From positions 1 to 7,247 of the forward strand of contig PMLF01000170.1 in NCBI GenBank assembly GCA_003158755.1: a DNA stretch of 7,247 nucleotides, written 5' to 3'. This document shows positions 1 to 6,893 of this stretch, piece by piece (position 1 is the stretch's first letter; every line of letters starts with the position of its first letter). The notes under the pieces were generated by a model. The model did no database searches, was not told the DNA's origin, and saw only the letters and a program-made list of their open reading frames with translations. Source of the stretch: Elusimicrobiota bacterium (lineage in GTDB: Bacteria; Elusimicrobiota; Elusimicrobia; FEN-1173). A program made the translations under genes and the position numbers.

Positions 1-525
1 CTTGAGGGCGAGGGAAGGGATGCCCCAACGCTCCATCAAGGTGGCGTCGATTTGGACGATCTGCCGGTCCAAAAGTTTCCGCCTTTGGAGGTCCTCCGGC
101 GTTGACGCCTTTTCCATGGCATAGAAGGTATGCAGGTGGTGGATCACGGTCAGGAGGAGGACGTCTCCCGGGTTTTTCTTCCCGAGATGGTCCCGAAGGT
201 TGTTCATCCAGTATTCGATGGCGCTGTTCGATTCGGGATCGGGATTGAAGATCGGAGCCGCCGTCTCCCGCGCCCGTTTGGCCTGGCGGACCGCTTCGTC
301 GGCCATCCTTTTTACCGGCCTGTTATCCTTCGGAAGCAATCCTTGGGCCGCCTTAATTTCAGCATTGGACAGACGGTACATCATGGCGGCCACCACCGCC
401 TCGGGGCTCGCGCCCCATTCCGCCGCGTCCAAAGCTTCGGCCATGGGGTTCGTCGTCATCGTCCCCAGCTTTCCGGATAAATAGGCTTCCTTCAGGGCTT
501 GCGAAGAATCAAGGACAAATTTCCG
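1..525 (-). other. Degenerate RelA/SpoT-like HD region (runs off the left edge)
   Basis: About residues 1970-2144. NPMAEALDAAEWGASPEAVVAAMMYR (1995-2020) lines up with the RelA/SpoT pattern 'HPl.VA.il.elG.d...laAaLLHD'. VLLLTVIHHLHTFY (2091-2104) lines up with 'VllIKLADRLHNMRTL', and RRKLLDRQIVQIDATLMERWGI (2117-2138) lines up with '...a.e.l.iYaPLA.RLGi'. The metal and catalytic residues are replaced: the first His by N1995, the HD pair by Y2019-R2020, and the ADRLH Asp by H2098. By analogy with RelA, whose hydrolase domain is also inactive, this would be a structural or regulatory pseudo-hydrolase. The RelA/SpoT synthetase domain normally follows shortly after the 'RLGi' motif, so it would lie outside the window if present. 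The alignment was made by eye. Confidence 0.5.
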
Positions 526-3500
526 ACGAGCGTCGGCGTTAGGGATGTCGCCTTGGTTCCGCGTCAGCCAGTAATCCAAACGTTTTTCAACGTCTTCGCC
601 GAAATAGGTCTTCTGAAAGGCCTGCGCCTTTTCCATGGCCGTGTGCGCCAGGATCTTGAGACGCTCCGGAATTTTATCGGAGGTCAAAGGCTCGAACCTC
701 ACATTATTCTTCGGCTCGTAATAGAGCTCATCGAGGCCCGTCAAATCCAAACCGAGCCCTTTAAGAAGGTAATGAGGAACTCCGTATCGTTCGGCGTGTT
801 CGTGAAGGAAGGTGGTCAACAGGGCGTTTTTAAAGTAACCAGGATAGGGACGCCCTTTTTTCCCGTCTCTCTCCCTCTTTTCCCAGGCCGCGAGTACGTC
901 TTCATGGATGTAGACGTGGATTTTTCCATTTCCGTCGGAAGCGAAGGTCACCGCCTGCCGCTTCCACATTTCCCTTTTCCCTTTTTCACTCGGCGTCTCT
1001 TTCGTCCTGCCTTTGGGCCGTTGAGGCTCGGGGATTTCGCCCTTCATGACGTGGACGTTCCTCGGCTCTATGAAAGGGCCCAAATTCCCTTCTTCAATGG
1101 CTTGTTGGATTCGATCCTGGTAGACATTTTTTCCCCAGGAAATTTTCGCAGCATTGAGCACCCGATTTATCAGGTCAACGGGAAGGGTGAGTTCAAGGCC
1201 GGATTTGACCAGGGAAGGGAAAGAATTAAGGACGGTTTCTCTGTTGCTTGGGGACGTTAGGGAACGGATGAGCTGGAGAATTCCCTCTCGATTCTCTTCG
1301 TTGCCCTTCAACGCCGCGGCGATTTCAAGCACCTCCTTAATGACCGCGTCGCCGGCGTGGCGGAGGGGCGTCAGCAAGTCGAAATCGCCGAAGACCGACG
1401 GGGCGGACAAACCGTTCGGGGTCAAACGCCGTTTCGCGGAAGGACCGGCGGCCGCCTTCCTAGCCTTCCGCACCATTTCGGCGGAGGCGACCTTGCCCGA
1501 GAACCCTCCCGGCGCCCGAAGTTCTTTCTGCCAGGGGGACTCGTTCTTCGTGATCCCTTTCAACTGCCTCATGACCTCCCGGTGGCCGAAAGCGACCTCG
1601 CCGTAGGTGGTCGTGGCGGCCAGTTTGATCATGACCTTATCCATTCGGGGCGGAAACATGACCGGATGGGAACCCACCGTCCAGCTCCGGGGGTCCACGG
1701 GGTAGAACACCCCCGGCCTCTTGGGATCCTTCGCGAAGAGACGTCCCCCCTCTTCGACGGATTTCCCCTGTTCTTTGAAAAGCCACATCCGGTCCAGGAC
1801 TGTTCCCTCCTTGATCATTTCTTTCGACGGCTTCACGTTGGGCTGGAACTCTTCCGGGGCGTGCCGGGCGATGATCACGTTGATTTCGTTCAGGAAATTC
1901 ACCGCCCTGCCCACGTCCACGGCCCCTTCCATGAGTCCCGCTTCCCGGGCCGCATTCATGATGTCCACGTAGATTCCCTGGGCCGTCGAATCCCTGTCAT
2001 CGGGAGGGAAGGCCAGGTTCCTCGCCATGAAGTTGTTGAATTCCGAAAGGACGGGGAGCCAACCTTCCCGGCCCTGCGCGTCGCGAACCCGGATGGCCAT
2101 GAACACCTCGTCCCCGTTCCGATACTTGCCGAGGAGGAAACTGTCGGAAACGGTCTCCGCCAGTTCGGACAACCCGAGGTCCTTCAGATGGGCCTTTAAC
2201 TCCCTCAACTTACCGGTTTCGGCCGCTTCGACCATTTCTTCGAAGTTCTCGTATTTGTAGGCGAAGAGTTGGGAAAAAACAGGGTTTCCCGTGCCCGACT
2301 CGCGGTGCAGGCCGGGCAGGCGGGGATCCCGCACGGATTGGAGCAGAACCATGGGTCGAAACCGCCGGTAACTCTTCAACGCCTCGTTGAACGGGGAATA
2401 GCCCTCCGGAGCGGGAGAATTCACGAAACCGTTCCAAAGATCCCGGACGCGGGCCAATCCTTGGGGCGGGTTATCCTCCCTCCTCGCCTCATCCAACCGC
2501 TTGAGGACGTGCAAAGGTCGGGAAACGTTTCCCGTTTCGAATTCCACGGGCGAAACGAACTTGTCGCGGCCCGCCTTATAGATGTCCGAGAGGCGGGCGA
2601 ATATCTTCAACCCTTGGGCTTCATCGTTGATTTCTGAGGAGGATTTTTTCCCTTGATCTTTACGACGCGCCGGATTGCATAAAACATTCAAATTCCGGCA
2701 AATCACGTCCCCCATGATCCTCACGTTTTCGATTTCGCTCAACCCCTTGCCCGCGGCGGCGCAAAGCTTCGATTTAACCGGAACATCCTCCTTGTGCAAC
2801 GACTCGATCGCGTTGACGCGCTCCGTGGCCTTCTTAATGGCCTCCTCAACCAGTTTTTCCGCGATCGGGGCGGCCTCGCCCCGCAAATGGACAATTTCGG
2901 CGCGCAGTTCGCCCTGCCTCTTCTCTAATTTGACTCGTTCCAACGCCGATGGCAATGGAGTTCTTTCAAAGTCGGCTTTGATTTGAATGAGCGCGGCATT
3001 GATTTGAAGCAGCCGATTTTTGATGTTCCTCAAAGAGAGTATTTGCGAAAATCTTTCATCGGAAAGCATTTCATCCCGGGCGACCGCCGCCGCCTGCACG
3101 CTCGACAATCCCTGGTCATCCCCTATTTTTTCCTTCCCGTACTTCTCCAAAATACCGGCTACCCGTTCCTTGAACGGCGCGACGGTCGCAGCTTTTCCCT
3201 CATGCTTTCCGGCTAAATCAATGGTCACGTGCGAGGCAAAATAGGCGTTCTTCAAAGCGGCCAACGCCTTCCGTTGATCGGCGTTCTTTCCCTCCATCAA
3301 CTTGTCGACGGCTTCGGCCCAAATTCTGGGCAGTTCGCTCTCAAGCCGCCCGATGTCGATGTTCGTCATGAAAATGGACGCGCTGTCGACGTAACCTCCC
3401 CGCAATTCCCTTTGAGTCGGGGTAACGGCCTCCCCCCGGAAAGTCCTCATGAGAATGTCCCGGAACCGGTTGGCCAGGGCGTCGCCGCCGAGCTTGTTCA

Positions 3501-6432
3501 GTTGGGAGAAAGGAAGGGAGATGCGGGCGACGGTGATTTGGCTCTTGGAGAGGGACAGGAGGGAATCTTTCAACTGCTCGTAGGCCATATGCATCGACGT
3601 TCCCCCGTCCGTCATGCGGTTGTCGATGTAGGAAATGAGCCTCGCCTCCTCGCGGGACGCCTTCCCCATGTTCCGGTTCAACCGGGCCAAGGCCCTGGAG
3701 TCCGGCTCCTCCTCCAAATCCAGCGCGGTCTCCGTCAACCCATCGTCCGCCATCAGCAGGTCGACGGCGGCGGAGAAGTTCGGAGGCGCCCGGGCGGCGC
3801 CCCCCCGGCCCAGCCGGCGGGCTTGAAGACGGTCGGCGAAATTATCCAACTGCCATCGGTGGATCAGGGACTCCGGCAGGTATTCCATCGCCAACACCAC
3901 GACGTTGGAAACGAACACCCACCCTAAGGCGCTGAAAAGATAGGCATGGCCCCTCACCAAGGGAACGAAGTGCCCCCCGAGCACCGCCCACGTTACCGCC
4001 CCGACGAACAACGTGACCAAGGCCACGAAAACGTTCGCTCGGATTCCCGCCATGGCCGAAGGCCCGCGCGTCTCCCAGGGCATGCCGCTTAGGAAGTGGA
4101 ACCATCGAACTTTCATCTCGGGGCGTTTGTCGTAGCGTCCTTGGAGGAAATGGTTGGTTTCATGGGGCAGTATGCCCGGGAACCAGGCCAGGCGGGGGAT
4201 CCAATTGAGCCGGCCCCAGCGTCCCCCTTCCTTGAACGGGTTCGCCGCCAATGAAGGGGTGAACCCTTCGGCGCGCCGGCGGAGAGAGTCGGACGTCTCG
4301 GCGAAACGAGCGCGAAAAGCCGATGTCTTCAAGGCGGCGGCGCGACGAAGGAGATCGAACCGTTCGACGGCGCGCGCCCGGAAACTGCGGTAAGGGCGAA
4401 TGCCCTTCACGATGGCGTCGATATTGCCCCTCGGGGCCTTCAGCGCCTCCTCGAGGGAAGCCGTCAGGAGATGGCCCTCGTTTACCTCGGACGCTTGCTC
4501 GCCGTCAGTGCTGAAGGTCGGAATGACCGGGCGGGCCAACCTTTCCGATTCCGACGGGGAGAGACCGCCCGCCACTTGCTCAGCGATGACTTGTTCAAAA
4601 AGTTCGGTCCTCTCGCGCGACCCCTTGTTGCCGTCCGCGTGGACGAGCGGCGCCACCAGGTTGATCCGTTCTCCCCGGAACATTTTCTCTAAGGGCTCGG
4701 GGTCCCGGGCGAAGACGTCGAGGTAGTGGTTCTCCTTGGGCACGTCGTTGATGCGCGGGGTGACCACCACGTAGGAGACGTCCTTGCGGCGGAGGATTTG
4801 GGTCAGGCCGTCGGTGTGGAAACCTCCCGCCACCAAAATGGCGGCTTGGGCTTTTTCGGTCTGCATCTTGGCCAGGAGGTTGTCCACCAGGGCGTTGTTG
4901 CGCTCCAGGGCGTAGTTGCAGAAGTTTTCAAAGGGGGCCAACAGCCCGGGGGCGATGGGGCGAGGAACCGAGGGAGCAGGGTCCACGGAACCGGCGACGA
5001 CCTTCAGTTCATTGGCGACGTTCAAGACGTCGAAGCGGCGCGTTTGGTAGGCCAGCCAATCCGACGGCGCCATGGCGTGGGACGCGAGCTTTTCGAGGAG
5101 GCTTATCGAGCGGGCCGCCGACACCAGCCTTTTCTCGGGGACCGTCGAGGCCAGGTCGTCCTGGGTCTCCGTTTCCAACTTGAACATTTCGTCGAGGAGT
5201 TCGTTGCGGTTGATGCGCTCCGCCACGAGGACGTAGTTGATGTAATCGCTGAGCGAACCGAATTCGGACAGGGCGATGCGGTTCGATGAGCAGAGGTCGC
5301 GCAGGAATCGGTAATAGTCGCCGTAGGTCATCCGGCCGGCGCGGTAGAGGAGGCTTTGCTGAACGAGGCGGTTCAACTCCTTCTCGGGAAGACGCCGGGC
5401 CAGGGCCTCCACCAGGCTCAGGCGGTCCCGCTCCACTTTCTTGAAATCGAGGTCTTCTTCCCATTGAAGGGCGTCGAGGAGGAGTCGGAGGTTGGGGTAA
5501 CGGCCCTTACCGCCGGGACACGCGGACATCAGGTACCGAACGTATTGGCCGAGGCTTTCGCGGCGGTCGAGGTAGGCCCCGGCGCGGCGGTCGAATTCCT
5601 TCAAGGAGGGCGAATAGATTTTTTCTTTCAGCGCTTCGGCTGCGGTGGAAAGCTCTTTCAGGAAATCGTCGACGGCGGGCTTGTTCTTGAGGGAGTCCTT
5701 GAACGCCTGGATGTTCTCCTCATACCGGGGCTGGTCCTCGACGCCCCACAGCATCGGCGGAGCGTCGGCGGTGAGGCCGGCGTATTCGGCGCCGCCGATG
5801 GCCGCCTTCTTCAGGAAATAATCGGCGATGGCCTTGGTGACGCCCGCGTTGGGATAAGCGCGGAAAGCGTCGATGGAGGAAAACGCTCCCGCCGCTCCCT
5901 CCAGGCCCACCAGCGAAATGCCTCGCTCTTTCTGGAGTCCCTGGATGAGCGACGATTCGTTCCGCTGGGCCTCCTCGATTCCGTGGGCGTCCTGGACGTG
6001 GATGACGAGAGGCGCCCCGGCCTTGGGCGCGATGTGGATGTCCCGCACCGAGCCATAAGGCAGGACCAACGTCGATATCCAAGAGGGAATGTGGCCGAGG
6101 TCGGCCTTATCGACGGGGCGCCCCGCGGCCGGGGAGGCCGTGACCGCGCCGGACAAGGTGGCCGGTTCCGTCGCGCGGAAATCCATCCGTCCTGCCGACG
6201 GAAGTTGGGCGAGGAGCTCGCGCTGGCCGGGAGTCATGGACGAGGGGGAAAGGCCGGCGTCGTCGGAAGGTTGGGAGGACCGGCGCAGGCGCTGGGCCGC
6301 TTCCCGGCGCTCGGACCAAAAACGGGTTTCGGACGCGTACAAAGAAAGCACGTTGGCGTAGGAATACGCCAGCGCGACGCCCAGACAAACGAGCGTTTTG
6401 AATCGCCTCAACAACGAACGAGGGTTCCCCAC
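1..6432 (-). CDS. Giant multidomain membrane-associated protein, partial (C-terminus beyond the left edge)
   Basis: One frame stays open for 2144 codons and has no stop before the left edge, so the full protein is longer. Reading from the N-terminus there is a basic-hydrophobic signal or anchor segment (about 9-31), a TraB/ChaN-like domain (125-560), an HETNH motif at 757-761, two membrane helices (about 799-818 and 830-850), a coiled coil (1130-1220), an HEHAE site at 1877-1881 and a degenerate RelA/SpoT-like HD region (1970-2144). The middle stretches (about 870-1130 and 1250-1840) are not recognised. The start is uncertain. The frame is open upstream to a TGA at 6550-6552 but contains no ATG there. 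GTG at 6432 directly precedes the signal segment, but its AAGGG is only one base away, and TTG at 6414 or 6411 is also possible. Codon choice is GC-rich and coherent throughout, which supports a single real gene. The overall function is unknown. The first third resembles conserved uncharacterised Omnitrophota proteins as I remember them. Confidence 0.88.
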   Translation of the reverse strand, partial: MGNPRSLLRRFKTLVCLGVALAYSYANVLSLYASETRFWSERREAAQRLRRSSQPSDDAGLSPSSMTPGQRELLAQLPSAGRMDFRATEPATLSGAVTASPAAGRPVDKADLGHIPSWISTLVLPYGSVRDIHIAPKAGAPLVIHVQDAHGIEEAQRNESSLIQGLQKERGISLVGLEGAAGAFSSIDAFRAYPNAGVTKAIADYFLKKAAIGGAEYAGLTADAPPMLWGVEDQPRYEENIQAFKDSLKNKPAVDDFLKELSTAAEALKEKIYSPSLKEFDRRAGAYLDRRESLGQYVRYLMSACPGGKGRYPNLRLLLDALQWEEDLDFKKVERDRLSLVEALARRLPEKELNRLVQQSLLYRAGRMTYGDYYRFLRDLCSSNRIALSEFGSLSDYINYVLVAERINRNELLDEMFKLETETQDDLASTVPEKRLVSAARSISLLEKLASHAMAPSDWLAYQTRRFDVLNVANELKVVAGSVDPAPSVPRPIAPGLLAPFENFCNYALERNNALVDNLLAKMQTEKAQAAILVAGGFHTDGLTQILRRKDVSYVVVTPRINDVPKENHYLDVFARDPEPLEKMFRGERINLVAPLVHADGNKGSRERTELFEQVIAEQVAGGLSPSESERLARPVIPTFSTDGEQASEVNEGHLLTASLEEALKAPRGNIDAIVKGIRPYRSFRARAVERFDLLRRAAALKTSAFRARFAETSDSLRRRAEGFTPSLAANPFKEGGRWGRLNWIPRLAWFPGILPHETNHFLQGRYDKRPEMKVRWFHFLSGMPWETRGPSAMAGIRANVFVALVTLFVGAVTWAVLGGHFVPLVRGHAYLFSALGWVFVSNVVVLAMEYLPESLIHRWQLDNFADRLQARRLGRGGAARAPPNFSAAVDLLMADDGLTETALDLEEEPDSRALARLNRNMGKASREEARLISYIDNRMTDGGTSMHMAYEQLKDSLLSLSKSQITVARISLPFSQLNKLGGDALANRFRDILMRTFRGEAVTPTQRELRGGYVDSASIFMTNIDIGRLESELPRIWAEAVDKLMEGKNADQRKALAALKNAYFASHVTIDLAGKHEGKAATVAPFKERVAGILEKYGKEKIGDDQGLSSVQAAAVARDEMLSDERFSQILSLRNIKNRLLQINAALIQIKADFERTPLPSALERVKLEKRQGELRAEIVHLRGEAAPIAEKLVEEAIKKATERVNAIESLHKEDVPVKSKLCAAAGKGLSEIENVRIMGDVICRNLNVLCNPARRKDQGKKSSSEINDEAQGLKIFARLSDIYKAGRDKFVSPVEFETGNVSRPLHVLKRLDEARREDNPPQGLARVRDLWNGFVNSPAPEGYSPFNEALKSYRRFRPMVLLQSVRDPRLPGLHRESGTGNPVFSQLFAYKYENFEEMVEAAETGKLRELKAHLKDLGLSELAETVSDSFLLGKYRNGDEVFMAIRVRDAQGREGWLPVLSEFNNFMARNLAFPPDDRDSTAQGIYVDIMNAAREAGLMEGAVDVGRAVNFLNEINVIIARHAPEEFQPNVKPSKEMIKEGTVLDRMWLFKEQGKSVEEGGRLFAKDPKRPGVFYPVDPRSWTVGSHPVMFPPRMDKVMIKLAATTTYGEVAFGHREVMRQLKGITKNESPWQKELRAPGGFSGKVASAEMVRKARKAAAGPSAKRRLTPNGLSAPSVFGDFDLLTPLRHAGDAVIKEVLEIAAALKGNEENREGILQLIRSLTSPSNRETVLNSFPSLVKSGLELTLPVDLINRVLNAAKISWGKNVYQDRIQQAIEEGNLGPFIEPRNVHVMKGEIPEPQRPKGRTKETPSEKGKREMWKRQAVTFASDGNGKIHVYIHEDVLAAWEKRERDGKKGRPYPGYFKNALLTTFLHEHAERYGVPHYLLKGLGLDLTGLDELYYEPKNNVRFEPLTSDKIPERLKILAHTAMEKAQAFQKTYFGEDVEKRLDYWLTRNQGDIPNADARRKFVLDSSQALKEAYLSGKLGTMTTNPMAEALDAAEWGASPEAVVAAMMYRLSNAEIKAAQGLLPKDNRPVKRMADEAVRQAKRARETAAPIFNPDPESNSAIEYWMNNLRDHLGKKNPGDVLLLTVIHHLHTFYAMEKASTPEDLQRRKLLDRQIVQIDATLMERWGIPSLALK
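733..915 (-). other. HEHAE-containing segment, possible second metal site
   Basis: About residues 1840-1900. A helix-like run NALLTTFLHEHAERYGVPHYLL places H1877, E1878, H1879, E1881 and H1887 close together. A hydrophobic helix running into 'HE' with a following Glu and His resembles zincin-type metal helices, but the classical HExxH spacing is not met (it reads HExxE). Just upstream, KIHVYIHEDVLAAWEK contributes another His/Glu pair. I do not recognise a named family. The call rests only on clustered potential ligands and could be coincidental. Confidence 0.3.
2773..3045 (-). other. Coiled-coil region of the giant protein
   Basis: About residues 1130-1220 are rich in Leu, Ile, Glu, Lys, Arg and Ala with heptad-like spacing (for example NIKNRLLQINAALIQIK, then KLEKRQGELRAEIVHLR and EKLVEEAIKKATERV). 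There are almost no Gly or Pro residues apart from a short break (TPLPS). This is typical of a long helical hairpin or coiled coil and may mediate oligomerisation or act as a spacer between domains. The DNA here is visibly more AT-rich than in the flanking parts of the gene. Confidence 0.5.
3853..4200 (-). other. HExxH motif plus two transmembrane helices, M50-like membrane segment
   Basis: About residues 745-860. A semi-hydrophobic stretch (LAWFPGILP) leads into HETNH (H757, E758, H761), a textbook zinc-binding HExxH. About 30 residues on comes RGPSAMAGIRANVF (G790, P791, N800) at the start of a hydrophobic helix (about 799-818). A second helix (about 830-850) ends in SNVVVLAMEYLPES (N843, P853). 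This order, HExxH then GP...N in a helix then N...LP at the end of a later helix, parallels the core of site-2 (M50) intramembrane proteases. The expected third ligand, the Asp of an 'LDG'-type motif, is not visible; E850, E854 or D862 would have to substitute. It could be a divergent or inactive protease, or a chance HExxH beside a membrane anchor. Confidence 0.4.
4753..6060 (-). other. TraB/ChaN/Tiki-like domain within the giant protein
   Basis: About residues 125-560. The first strand carries VIHVQDAHGIEEAQ (H145, D148, H150), followed 25-30 residues later by LVGLEG (E178). The domain ends with an ERNNALVDNLL helix (R511, N512) and AILVAGGFHTDGL (H539), then a YVVVTPRI strand. An early His/Glu pair, an 'RN...' helix and a late 'GxxH..GL' motif are the hallmarks of the TraB/PrgY, ChaN and Tiki superfamily, whose members include haem-binding lipoproteins and putative metalloproteases. 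I recall the same motif set, including the inner segment around YPNLRLLLDAL, in uncharacterised Omnitrophota proteins. The catalytic or ligand role of these residues is inferred. The domain follows the signal segment, so it probably lies outside the cytoplasm. Confidence 0.55.
6343..6408 (-). other. N-terminal signal peptide or membrane anchor of the giant protein
   Basis: Residues 9-30 begin with a basic patch (RRFK) and continue with a hydrophobic run (TLVCLGVALAYSYANVLSL). Possible signal-peptidase I sites follow SYA (residue 26) or LYA (residue 33). This implies export or anchoring in the inner membrane, with the following TraB-like domain outside the cytoplasm. The run is short and could be either a cleavable signal or a retained anchor. 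If translation starts at TTG 6414 or 6411 the segment is kept intact. Confidence 0.6.
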
Positions 6433-6452
6433 GCCCTTAATATATCGGAAAG

Positions 6453-6481
6453 AGATTAAGATTCCCTTGCGAACTTGTAAA
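6453..6481 (-). promoter_or_regulatory. Weak candidate promoter for the giant gene
   Basis: On the minus strand, TTTACA (6481-6476) matches five of six bases of the -35 consensus. It is followed after 17 bases by TAATCT (6458-6453), a poor -10 match. Initiation a few bases downstream would give a very short leader before GTG 6432. The region is AT-rich enough that such a match could arise by chance, and the promoter consensus of this lineage is unknown. Confidence 0.25.
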
Positions 6482-6499
6482 TCACATGTAAAATATTTC

Positions 6500-6512
6500 T
6501 TCGAGTGTCGAA
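6500..6512. repeat. Small inverted repeat, possible operator
   Basis: A perfect 5-base palindromic pair, TTCGA and TCGAA, separated by three bases, lies about 70 bases upstream of the giant gene's start and just upstream of the candidate -35. It could be a regulator half-site pair, or simply chance in an AT-rich spacer. Confidence 0.25.
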
Positions 6513-6587
6513 ATAAACGCGATATATTGAGGGATTTTTGAAAAAAGGTTCAATGATTTAGATCGAAAAGGGAAGCGGCCCCCCAGT

Positions 6588-6893
6588 TTAAGCCGCCAAG
6601 GGGAACCGGCGATCACCGATAACGGAAAGGAAGGCTTGCTCCGCGGGAGTCAGGCGACTCAAATCCAAAACAACGACATCAATTTTTTCATCGCAAACCG
6701 ACTGGAATCGTGCGGCGACTTTCAATTCCAAGTCCAGGCGTTGGGCGTCCGTCAAGTTCCGTCCGAGGATGAGAACGTCGACATCCCCTCCTCTCCGCCC
6801 GTCATCGCAACGGGACCCGAAAAGATAGGTCGGGAATGAAACATCCTTCAAGGCGTCGGCCAAAGCCAGTTTTTCCGGACCGGATAACCTCAC
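6588..6893 (-). CDS. Minimal nucleotidyltransferase, MntA-type antitoxin
   Basis: A 101-residue protein of the DNA polymerase beta-like nucleotidyltransferase (MNT) fold. The signature is LFGSR followed by GGDVDVLIL: G26-S27, then the metal-binding D37 and D39, with the third carboxylate probably D72 in KIDVVVLD. All three acidic residues are present, so it is predicted to be active. In MntA/HepT systems the MNT protein transfers AMP to a Tyr of the partner HEPN RNase and neutralises it. It starts at GTG (6893), preceded by AGAAGGA four bases away. The GTG overlaps the TGA of the HEPN gene by four bases (GTGA), so the two are translationally coupled. The length fits the family. The stop is TAA at 6588-6590. 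Confidence 0.85.
   Translation of the reverse strand: MRLSGPEKLALADALKDVSFPTYLFGSRCDDGRRGGDVDVLILGRNLTDAQRLDLELKVAARFQSVCDEKIDVVVLDLSRLTPAEQAFLSVIGDRRFPLAA

Larger units (their letters stand above)
6433..6587. other. AT-rich intergenic region between the MNT gene and the giant gene
   Basis: 155 bases, much richer in A and T than the flanking coding DNA. It holds a weak candidate promoter for the giant gene and three small inverted repeats: TTCGA-gtg-TCGAA at 6500-6512, TTGAA-N6-TTCAA at 6538-6553, and a 9-base pair AATATATCG (6439-6447) / CGATATATT (6520-6528) in inverted orientation. Just after the MNT stop, the minus strand reads GGGGGGCCGCTTCCC then TTTT (about 6567-6585). This could form only a very short stem, so no convincing intrinsic terminator is seen. 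Confidence 0.6.

Noticed and set aside
499..2199. Plus-strand open frames at 499-1260, 1154-1606 and 1357-2199
   Set aside because: They are antisense shadows that overlap each other in different frames. The minus strand is continuously open and protein-like over the same bases.
2210..4105. Minus-strand open frames at 2210-2437 and 3842-4105
   Set aside because: They are short frame-shifted readings inside the giant gene with no motif and no independent start signal.
3229..5289. Plus-strand open frames at 3229-3927, 4154-4393, 4400-4726 and 4726-5289
   Set aside because: They are antisense to the membrane and TraB-like parts of the giant gene, have low-complexity Arg/Gly/Val composition and show no known domain.
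5009..6388. Minus-strand open frames at 5009-5464, 5720-6082, 5811-6056 and 6107-6388 in other frames
   Set aside because: They are out-of-frame translations of the giant gene, dominated by Pro, Arg and Gly, as expected for shifted reading of GC-rich codons.
5356..6459. Plus-strand open frame of 367 codons
   Set aside because: It is the codon-aligned antisense of the giant minus-strand gene. Its translation is rich in Arg and Gly with no recognisable motif, while the minus strand gives TraB-like motifs.
6567..6590. Intrinsic terminator after the MNT gene
   Set aside because: The only pairing is about three G-C pairs (GGG with CCC) ahead of TTTT, too short to support a terminator call.
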